6,331 nucleotides of DNA from JAHEDH01 sp965364515 (GTDB taxonomy: Bacteria; Actinomycetota; Acidimicrobiia; Spongiisociales; ZC4RG35): assembly GCA_965364515.1 (NCBI GenBank), contig CBDTXZ010000177.1, positions 1 to 6,331 on the forward strand. Reading direction: 5' to 3'. Positions 1-4,823 of the stretch are shown piece after piece. The number at the start of each line of letters is the position of its first letter. The first letter of the stretch is position 1. Both the position numbers and the translations under genes were made by a program. The notes beneath the pieces are model-generated. The model saw only the letters and a list, made by a program, of their open reading frames with translations, was not told the origin of the DNA and made no database searches.

Positions 1-1312
1 AACCACCCTGGCAGCGCCCCATTCCTGCCCGGGTGCGGAACTTCAGGCCGTCGAGGGTGCGGGCGCCCCGGTCGATGGCATCGGCGATCTCACCTTCGGT
101 CACGAATTCACATCGGCACACGACATGGGCGAATCGAGGGTCCTGGAAGGCCAGGCCTTCGAGTTTCGAGACATCGAGCTCCGACACCCTGACCGGCCGA
201 GGCTTCGGCGCCTGGAGATCCGACCTCGGGGCCGCATCGAGACCGGCGCCGGCGAGAAGGCCGACCACCTCCTCGGCGATGGCCGGCGCGGCGGTGAGAC
301 CCGGCGATTGGATGCCGGCGACATTGAAGAAACCAGGAACGTCGGTTGCACCGATGACGAAATCGTCTCCCGGGGCGACGGCGCGGAGACCGGCGAACTC
401 GGCGATGCAATCGCGCTCGCTGATCCCGGGCACCAGGCGTTGGGCCAGTCCGAAGACCCGGGCGGCGCCTGCGCTGGTGGTCGAGAGGTCGCTCTTGTCC
501 TCGACGATCTCGGCCGTCGGCCCGACCATGATCGTCCCGTCGTACGTCGGGATGACCAGGACACCTTTCGATGTCGGAGTCGGGCAGGGGAAGATCGTTC
601 GCCTGACGATGCCTTCGAGTCTCTTGTCGAGGAGATACTCCTCCCCCTTCCGAGCCCGGATCGGGAGATCGAGACCCACCATCCGACAGATCCGGTCGGC
701 ATGGACTCCGGCGGCGTTCACGACGGACCGGGTCGAGAGACGAGTCCCGCCGAACTCGACGACGAGATGTGAGCCCTCGACATGTATCTCCGTGACCGGC
801 GCCGCCGTTCGCAGGTCCAACCCGTTGGCGACTGCGTCGTCGATCAGGGCGAAGCAGGCCTCGTAGGGATTGACGACCGCAGCCGACGGCCCGAACAGCG
901 CTCCGAGGGCGTCCATCGACACGTTCGGCTCTTCACGGTGGATCCGATCAGGGCCCCAGAGCTCGAGCCCCGTGACACCGCGCTCCTGACCGACGGTCTC
1001 GATCTCCTCGAGGGTCTGGAGCTCGGCATCGTCGAAGGCGACGGTCAGGTCGCCGTTCTGGAGGAAACCAAAGCCGAGCTGGGTGGCGAGCGTTCGCCAG
1101 AGTTGGTTGCCCCGCCAGACGAGCCGACCCTTGACCGTTCCCGGAGATGTGTGATGGCCGCCATGGATGATGCCACTGTTCGCCTTCGACGTGCCGAATC
1201 CGACTTCCACTTCGCCCTCGAGAAGGGCGACGTCGAGCTTGTACCGGGTCAGCTCTCGAGCGATGGCACAGCCGACGACACCGCCGCCGACGATCACGAC
1301 GTCCTTCACCAT
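1..1312 (-). CDS. FAD-dependent oxidoreductase with BFD-like [2Fe-2S] domain (GlpA/LhgO-like), C-terminus cut by window edge
   Basis: The minus-strand frame is open for 437 codons from ATG at 1312 to the window edge. The N-terminus has the dinucleotide-binding GxGxxG motif (VGGGVVG, residues 9-14) followed by an acidic E32 at the end of beta-2, expected to bind the FAD ribose. TSKANSGIIHGG (41-52) is typical of the DAO superfamily branch holding GlpA glycerol-3-phosphate dehydrogenase and LhgO 2-hydroxyglutarate oxidase. Near the end, C399, C401 and C434 (CRC...GRC) are three of the four cluster ligands of a BFD-like [2Fe-2S] domain; the fourth should lie just outside the window. This combination is known from GlpA-type dehydrogenases that pass electrons to partner subunits, so a soluble or membrane-associated 2-hydroxyacid or polyol-phosphate dehydrogenase is likely, with substrate unknown. 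No good SD is present. GTG at 1309 is an alternative start, 6 bases after a TACGGT box. The protein is transcribed away from the lipoprotein gene and its usual partners would lie beyond the left edge. Confidence 0.9.
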   Translation of the reverse strand, partial: MVKDVVIVGGGVVGCAIARELTRYKLDVALLEGEVEVGFGTSKANSGIIHGGHHTSPGTVKGRLVWRGNQLWRTLATQLGFGFLQNGDLTVAFDDAELQTLEEIETVGQERGVTGLELWGPDRIHREEPNVSMDALGALFGPSAAVVNPYEACFALIDDAVANGLDLRTAAPVTEIHVEGSHLVVEFGGTRLSTRSVVNAAGVHADRICRMVGLDLPIRARKGEEYLLDKRLEGIVRRTIFPCPTPTSKGVLVIPTYDGTIMVGPTAEIVEDKSDLSTTSAGAARVFGLAQRLVPGISERDCIAEFAGLRAVAPGDDFVIGATDVPGFFNVAGIQSPGLTAAPAIAEEVVGLLAGAGLDAAPRSDLQAPKPRPVRVSELDVSKLEGLAFQDPRFAHVVCRCEFVTEGEIADAIDRGARTLDGLKFRTRAGMGRCQGG

Positions 1313-1315
1313 GTC

Positions 1316-1321
1316 ACCGTA
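1316..1321 (-). promoter_or_regulatory. Candidate -10 box TACGGT of the oxidoreductase gene (leaderless)
   Basis: On the minus strand, TACGGT (matches TANNNT) is followed by 6 bases and then GTG at 1309, the second codon of the ATG-started reading. That spacing would put the transcription start on the GTG, giving a leaderless message. No SD lies at a useful distance. The call rests on the match and on the same arrangement at 2765 and 4812. Confidence 0.4.
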
Positions 1322-1335
1322 TCGCTCCCGGTCCC

Positions 1336-1371
1336 GGGCACAGGTGGCGCAAGTCACCTTCCGCCGTGCCC
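1336..1371. repeat. Nested inverted repeat upstream of the oxidoreductase gene
   Basis: GGGCAC (1336-1341) pairs with GTGCCC (1366-1371), and directly inside it AGGTG (1342-1346) pairs with CACCT (1355-1359). The 8-base loop is 1347-1354, and six unpaired bases (1360-1365) sit on one side. It lies 24 bases upstream of the minus-strand start, so it could be an operator or a DNA cruciform. If the transcript is leaderless it is not in the RNA. Function unknown. Confidence 0.35.
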
Positions 1372-1490
1372 ATAGGTCCAGGCGAGTGGAACGTCTCCCG
1401 GGCCGACCGACGTCAAACCGTGGACGTCGCTCCACCGCTCGGAGAACGTCGACGATGACGGCACATGCCGCTCCCAATCGAACGACCACC

Positions 1491-1496
1491 AAGGAG
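1491..1496 (+). promoter_or_regulatory. Shine-Dalgarno AAGGAG of the broken lipoprotein gene
   Basis: A full AAGGAG is followed by exactly 7 bases and then ACG at 1504, where the lipoprotein signal peptide begins. This position decides the intended start: an ATG would be expected at 1504, and the sequence has ACG. Confidence 0.7.
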
Positions 1497-1503
1497 ACAC
1501 GAC

Positions 1504-1883
1504 ACGAAGGCACTTGCGATCGCCGTCGTGGTTGCGTTCACCGTGACCGCCTGTGGCGGCTCCGAATCCGGCACGACGACCACCGCCCCGACGCGGAGCA
1601 GGCCCAGCCCGCAGATGCCGTCGAGGTGACGATCGCCGAGGCGGAGATCGGAACGGGAGAAGTCACGATCCGCGGGGAGAAGCCGACCCCCTGCCACGAA
1701 CTGGGATCGATCGTCGATCCGACCGGCGACGCCATCGAGATCGAGGTCTGGGCCGAGCCAGCAGGCGGAGAAAACTGCGCTCAGGTCATCGATTCGTTCG
1801 AGATCTCGTTCGAGCTCGATTCGCCTGCCGTCGAGACCCCGATCATCGTGAACGGAGAGGCGATCGGCCGGATCGGCGGTTGA
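1504..1883 (+). pseudogene. Small secreted lipoprotein, broken: ACG in place of ATG and a one-base frameshift
   Basis: From 1504 one frame encodes a lipoprotein signal peptide: T/M-K, a hydrophobic stretch (ALAIAVVVAF), lipobox TVTAC with the lipidated Cys as residue 17, then GGSESGTTTTAP. That frame ends at TGA 1627. The mature domain continues in the frame ending at TGA 1881-1883, about 95 residues rich in Glu/Asp and beta-strand patterns, with two cysteines 28 residues apart (PTPCHELGS at 1692 and ENCAQV at 1776), a likely disulfide. I have seen the CxEL...CAQV pattern in small secreted beta-sandwich proteins, but can give no function. Joining the frames needs one extra base; the CCCC run at 1586-1589 is the likeliest place (five C's would give ...TTAPDAEQ...). 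The lesions may be real decay or sequencing errors. Reading the second frame from ATG 1455 avoids the shift but gives an Arg/His-rich N-terminus that looks like a shadow. Confidence 0.65.
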
Positions 1884-1900
1884 TGTCTGGAGTTCGCCAC

Positions 1901-1919
1901 CACCGTCGCGGCGACGGTG
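1901..1919. terminator. Perfect 9-base inverted repeat, possible terminator or operator
   Basis: CACCGTCGC (1901-1909) and GCGACGGTG (1911-1919) are exact reverse complements around a single central G. As RNA it would form at least a 7-pair GC-rich stem with a 5-base loop. It begins 17 bases after the lipoprotein stop and ends 31 bases before the kinase start. There is no T-tract after it, so it is either the tail-less terminator type reported in actinobacteria or a dyad-symmetric protein-binding site in front of the kinase gene. Confidence 0.4.
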
Positions 1920-1950
1920 CGATCCCGCCGATGGGTAGTCTCGTTCCCCG

Positions 1951-2712
1951 GTGACGACTCCCGAGCACTCCCGCCGAACCAACGACCAGACCGCGCAGGA
2001 CGCCGGCGATCTGGCCGAGCTGTCGAAGTCGCTCGAGGCTCGACGTGATGAGCTCGACCTGTTCTCGCGTGTTGCAGCCCACGACCTTCGCGCGCCTCTC
2101 CGATCGATCGAAGCGTTCACACAGCTCGCCATGGAAGCCGACGACGAGGCGGAGGCGACCGAACTCCTTCAGCGAGTTCTCGGCGCCGCCGGCAGGATGG
2201 GTCGACTGCTCGACTCACTGCTGGAGTTCGCCGACTCGGGTCAAACCGTGCTCGAGCCCGTCCCCATCAGCCTCGAGGAGGTGGCGCGCGCGGCAATGAC
2301 AGATCTCGCCGGCGACATCGAGGCGTCGGGTGCGACGATCGACATCGGCCCGCTCCCATCGATCGAAGGCGACCCGCTGCAACTGCAGCGGGTCTTCGCC
2401 AATCTGTACTCGAATGCGATCAGGTACTCCGACGGTCGCCCACCACACGTCGAGGTGAGTGCGACCCAGGACGCCTCGTGGGTGACGGTGACCGTCTCCG
2501 ATCGCGGAGAGGGTTTCTCGGCCGAGCACAGCGAGGAGGTCTTCCGGCCATTCCGGCGATTCTCCTCGGTAACCGGTGGCCAGGGGATCGGCCTGACGAT
2601 CTGTCGCCGAATCGTCGAACGGCATGGCGGCCGCATCTGGGCGGAGAGCTCGCCTGGCGAGGGGGCGGACGTGAGCTTCACGCTTCCCATCGACTCGAAC
2701 GTCGACGGCTGA
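1951..2712 (+). CDS. Short soluble sensor-type histidine kinase (HisKA + HATPase_c)
   Basis: The 253-residue protein is a two-component kinase core that autophosphorylates on histidine. After a charged helical N-terminus (residues 18-38) comes the H-box VAAHDLRAPLRSI with phospho-acceptor H44 and a dimerisation helical hairpin to about 96. The ATP-binding domain follows: N-box NLYSNAIRYS (N151, N155), G1 box DRGEGF (184-189), F-box FRPFRRF (198-204) and G2 box GGQGIGL (209-215), ending in SFTLP. All catalytic motifs are intact. The HDLRAPLRSI wording resembles phytochrome- and PAS-linked kinases, yet there is no PAS, GAF, HAMP or transmembrane segment, so the input must come from another protein or a lost domain. 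The start is GTG at 1951, the first in this frame after a TAG at 1936; no SD is visible. A TAGTCT box at 1936-1941 could be a -10 element, though 9 bases is long for a leaderless start. No response regulator is in the window. Confidence 0.92.
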   Translation: MTTPEHSRRTNDQTAQDAGDLAELSKSLEARRDELDLFSRVAAHDLRAPLRSIEAFTQLAMEADDEAEATELLQRVLGAAGRMGRLLDSLLEFADSGQTVLEPVPISLEEVARAAMTDLAGDIEASGATIDIGPLPSIEGDPLQLQRVFANLYSNAIRYSDGRPPHVEVSATQDASWVTVTVSDRGEGFSAEHSEEVFRPFRRFSSVTGGQGIGLTICRRIVERHGGRIWAESSPGEGADVSFTLPIDSNVDG

Positions 2713-2764
2713 GGACCGAGGCCCGCTCCGGTCTGGCCGTCCGTTGTTCCGACCGACGACGTTC

Positions 2765-2770
2765 TACGAT
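2765..2770 (+). promoter_or_regulatory. Candidate -10 box TACGAT of the Rieske-P450-GNAT operon (leaderless)
   Basis: TACGAT (TANNNT type) ends 7 bases before the ATG at 2778, so transcription would start at or next to the A of the start codon. No SD is present. A weak -35-like TTGTTC at 2744-2749 has a short 15-base spacer. The kinase stop lies 65 bases upstream, leaving room for a separate promoter. Confidence 0.5.
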
Positions 2771-2777
2771 CGGGCTC

Positions 2778-3080
2778 ATGGCATGGCACGGAGTGGATGC
2801 GACACCCGGCACCGAGTTGACGGCCCTCAGCGTCGACGGGGTCGATGTCCTCCTGATCCGGCTGGGAGACGAGTGGCACGCAGTCGAAGATCGTTGCAGC
2901 CACGCCGGATGCGCCTTCAGCACCGACGGCGAGCTCGACGGCTCGACGTTGATCTGTGACTGCCACGGATCCGAATTCGACGTCCGCAGCGGTGAACCGC
3001 TGGTCATGCCGGCCCGTGAAGCCATCCGCACTTTCGCGGTCCGCGGGGCCGGTGACGGCACCCTGGAGGTCGAGCTGTGA
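2778..3080 (+). CDS. Small Rieske [2Fe-2S] protein, probable P450 electron carrier
   Basis: A 100-residue soluble protein that is almost only a Rieske domain. Box I is CSHAGC (C40, H42, C45) and box II is CDCHGS (C60, C62, H63), with C40, H42, C60 and H63 as the iron ligands and 17 residues between H42 and C60. C45 and C62 match the extra cysteine pair that forms a disulfide in high-potential Rieske proteins of the bc1 type; S65 and F67 sit where Ser and Tyr tune the potential in that group. Dioxygenase-type Rieske ferredoxins normally lack this pair. There is no signal peptide or membrane anchor, so it acts in the cytoplasm. ATG at 2778 is chosen because the fold begins there (MAWHGVDATPGTEL) and a -10 box sits just upstream. 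Its TGA overlaps the GTG of the P450 gene (GTGA), so the two are translationally coupled. Transfer of electrons to the P450 is inferred from this linkage. Confidence 0.9.
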   Translation: MAWHGVDATPGTELTALSVDGVDVLLIRLGDEWHAVEDRCSHAGCAFSTDGELDGSTLICDCHGSEFDVRSGEPLVMPAREAIRTFAVRGAGDGTLEVEL

Positions 3081-4258
3081 TCGACCCGGCCTCGATCACG
3101 GTGTCAGCGCTCGAACACGATCCCTACCCGATCTACTCGGAGCTGCGTGAGCATGCCCCGGTCGCCCACGTCCAGGCGATGGACGTGTGGATGGTGACCC
3201 GATGGGAGGACGTCGAGGCGGCGCTGCTCGACCCCGAGTCCTTCCCCGCTCACGTCGATGACTCGCCGACCGATGATGCGCTCGGAGGGATCTCGATGAT
3301 GACAACCGACGGCGAGCCCGCCAAGCAGCGACGTCGCCCCTTCGACCCGACGCTCCGCCCCAGAGCCGTCGAGTCCACGATGCCCGAAGTGTTCGAGCGC
3401 CTGTGCAACGAGGCCCTCGACGCGATTGCGACGGCGGGCGGCGGCGACCTGCTCAGTCGGTACTTCGAGCCGGTCTCGGTGCAGTCGCTGGCGCATGCGA
3501 TCGGCATCTCCGATCGGGTCGACGGACCGACGCTGGTTCGCTGGTTTGGCGGGCTGGCCGCCGGGGTGTCGAACTACGAGAAGGATCCCGACAAGGCCCA
3601 CTTCTGCTCCGAGGTGTCAGTCGAGATCGACGCCGTGACGAGGCCGCTGTTCGAACGAGCCCTCGCCGAGCCTGACGGGAGCATGATCTCAAACCTGGTC
3701 CACGCAGTGGACGGTCCGCTGGAAGAGCGGATCGCCTGGGCGATGCCGTCGCTCAAGCTGGTGCTGCTCGGCGGCCTCCAGGAGCCGGCGCACGGCGGAG
3801 CGACGATCGCCCACTGCCTGCTCTCGCACCCCGAGCAACTCGATGCCATTCGCTCCGACCGGGATCTGGTGGCCGCGGCAGTCGAGGAGGGGCTCCGCTG
3901 GACTGCGCCGATCGGCAACCTCCTCCGAGGCGTCGAGCCGGGCACGTCGTTGGGTGGGACAGAGCTGCCGGCCGGCGCACGGGTGATCCTTGTGGTCTCT
4001 TCGGCGAACCGTGACCGGGCCATCTGGGGACCGACCGCAGACGAGTTCGATCTCTTCAGGCCCGCACGCCGCCACCTGTCGTTCGCCACCGGCCCGCACT
4101 ACTGCATCGGACACCACTTCGCTCGGGCACAACTGAGGACGGCGATCCGGTTGCTGTTCGATCGTTTTGGCTCGATCAGGCTCGCGCCCGACCACGACGT
4201 CGAATACCGCGGGCACGAGTACCGATCGCCGACGTCGCTCCCAGTGGAGGTGGCCTGA
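3077..4258 (+). CDS. Cytochrome P450 (bacterial soluble class)
   Basis: A 393-residue haem-thiolate monooxygenase of the usual soluble bacterial length, without membrane anchor. The N-terminal DPYPIYSELREHAPV (residues 15-29) is typical and supports the GTG start at 3077. ExxR of the K-helix is E271-R274. The haem loop FATGPHYCIG (336-345) has the cysteine ligand C343 and matches FxxGxHxCxG. In the I-helix the family pattern (A/G)Gx(D/E)T is replaced by GGLQEPAHGG (232-241): the acid E236 is present but Pro stands where Thr helps split oxygen. In the C-helix, DGEPAKQRRRPFD lacks the common His at about position 82 but keeps arginines for the haem propionate. Both variations occur in minor P450 groups, so the protein is probably active but may use a modified proton relay or an unusual oxidant. 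The substrate cannot be read from the sequence. It is coupled upstream to the Rieske gene (4-base overlap) and downstream to the GNAT gene (TGATG). No conventional ferredoxin or reductase gene is in the window. Confidence 0.95.
   Translation: MIDPASITVSALEHDPYPIYSELREHAPVAHVQAMDVWMVTRWEDVEAALLDPESFPAHVDDSPTDDALGGISMMTTDGEPAKQRRRPFDPTLRPRAVESTMPEVFERLCNEALDAIATAGGGDLLSRYFEPVSVQSLAHAIGISDRVDGPTLVRWFGGLAAGVSNYEKDPDKAHFCSEVSVEIDAVTRPLFERALAEPDGSMISNLVHAVDGPLEERIAWAMPSLKLVLLGGLQEPAHGGATIAHCLLSHPEQLDAIRSDRDLVAAAVEEGLRWTAPIGNLLRGVEPGTSLGGTELPAGARVILVVSSANRDRAIWGPTADEFDLFRPARRHLSFATGPHYCIGHHFARAQLRTAIRLLFDRFGSIRLAPDHDVEYRGHEYRSPTSLPVEVA
4246..4250 (+). promoter_or_regulatory. Shine-Dalgarno GGAGG of the GNAT gene inside the P450 3' end
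   Basis: GGAGG lies 7 bases before the ATG at 4258, within the last codons of the P450. Together with the TGATG stop-start overlap it supports coupled translation and fixes this start. Confidence 0.65.
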
Positions 4259-4728
4259 TGCCGAAGGACCAGTTCGTCCCTGATGATTTCGAGCCACCGA
4301 CGTCTCTGAACGGCCCGGGATTCCGACTCGAACCACTGGGGCCCGAGCACAACGAACGTGACCACGAGGCCTGGAGGTCGAGTATCGATCACATCCGCTC
4401 GACGCCGGGAAGCGACAAGTGGGCCGGCGAATGGCCGATCCCGATGAGCCTCGAAGAGAACCTCGGGGATCTGATCGATCACGCTCGCGACTTCGCCGAA
4501 CGAACGGGCTTCACCTACTCGGTCCTCGAGGGCGACGAAGTGGTCGGGTGCGTCTACATCTATCCATCCGACCGGGATGGACACGACGCCGAGATCACCT
4601 CTTGGGTCCGTGCCTCACGTGCGGCGCTCGATGTCCCCGTCTGGCGGTTCCTGAGTCGCTGGATCGATCAGGTCTGGCCCTTCGCGAACCCGTACTACGC
4701 AGCCCGCGTCACAGACGACGGGCACTGA
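4258..4728 (+). CDS. GNAT-like N-acetyltransferase family protein
   Basis: A 156-residue cytoplasmic protein. Residues 22-100 follow the GNAT opening: FRLEPLGPEHNERD (beta-1 and helix 1), an acidic helical stretch with HARDFAERTGFTYSVLE (75-91), then the central strand VVGCVYIYPS (96-104) and AEITSWVRAS (111-120). This order resembles a family of actinobacterial GNAT proteins with the wording GFTYxVL...VxGCVYIYP...SWVR. The acetyl-CoA pyrophosphate loop RxxGxG/A is not recognisable after SWVRAS (RASRAALDVP), so the cofactor site is divergent or the protein binds something else; the C-terminus has an aromatic patch (WPFANPYY). The start ATG overlaps the P450 stop by one base (TGATG), and an SD precedes it, making it the third gene of the Rieske-P450 operon. 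It could modify the P450 product, a hypothesis resting only on operon position; the family is often found alone. The acetyl acceptor is unknown. Confidence 0.65.
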   Translation: MPKDQFVPDDFEPPTSLNGPGFRLEPLGPEHNERDHEAWRSSIDHIRSTPGSDKWAGEWPIPMSLEENLGDLIDHARDFAERTGFTYSVLEGDEVVGCVYIYPSDRDGHDAEITSWVRASRAALDVPVWRFLSRWIDQVWPFANPYYAARVTDDGH

Positions 4729-4736
4729 GAGGTCGT

Positions 4737-4783
4737 CGCGTCCGACGCGGTCCATGCGCCGCCGAGCCACCCACACTCGTGGG
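4737..4783 (+). terminator. Two small hairpins after the operon, possible terminator region
   Basis: CGCGTC (4737-4742) and GACGCG (4744-4749) form a 13-base palindrome 8 bases after the GNAT stop. Further on, CCCAC (4770-4774) and GTGGG (4779-4783) form a 5-pair stem with an ACTC tetraloop. Neither has a T-tract. Their place between the operon end and the next promoter fits weak tail-less termination, but such short GC-rich palindromes are also common by chance here. Confidence 0.3.
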
Positions 4784-4811
4784 ACTCGACCAGACCTCTG
4801 CCGGGTCGGGC

Positions 4812-4817
4812 TACGTT
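4812..4817 (+). promoter_or_regulatory. Candidate -10 box TACGTT of the CREST gene (leaderless)
   Basis: TACGTT (TANNNT type) ends 6 bases before the ATG at 4824, with no SD in between. This mirrors the TACGAT box of the Rieske gene and the TACGGT box of the oxidoreductase gene. No convincing -35 element is seen. Confidence 0.45.
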
Positions 4818-4823
4818 CTGGGC

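Noticed and set aside
33..866. Long plus-strand open frames over the oxidoreductase
   Set aside because: They are Arg/Ser/Pro-rich antisense shadows typical of high-GC DNA, while the minus strand shows a full FAD protein with recognisable motifs.
1455..1503. ATG at 1455 as start of the 1504-1883 lipoprotein region in the frame of the mature domain
   Set aside because: It gives an Arg/His-rich N-terminus (MTAHAAPNRTTTK...) that reads across the SD and destroys the clear lipoprotein signal peptide in the other frame.
1580..1627. Programmed -1 ribosomal frameshift joining the two lipoprotein frames
   Set aside because: No canonical X XXY YYZ slippery heptamer is in the overlap, only CCCC, and a programmed shift would not explain the ACG start. 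A lost base is simpler.
2241..2966. Minus-strand open frame across the kinase and Rieske genes
   Set aside because: It is antisense to two genes with complete family motifs, crosses their boundary, and shows no domain of its own.
4419..4823. Longer plus-strand reading upstream of the CREST ATG
   Set aside because: It runs inside the GNAT gene, is Arg-rich, and has no membrane character; the family's first motif begins right after ATG 4824.
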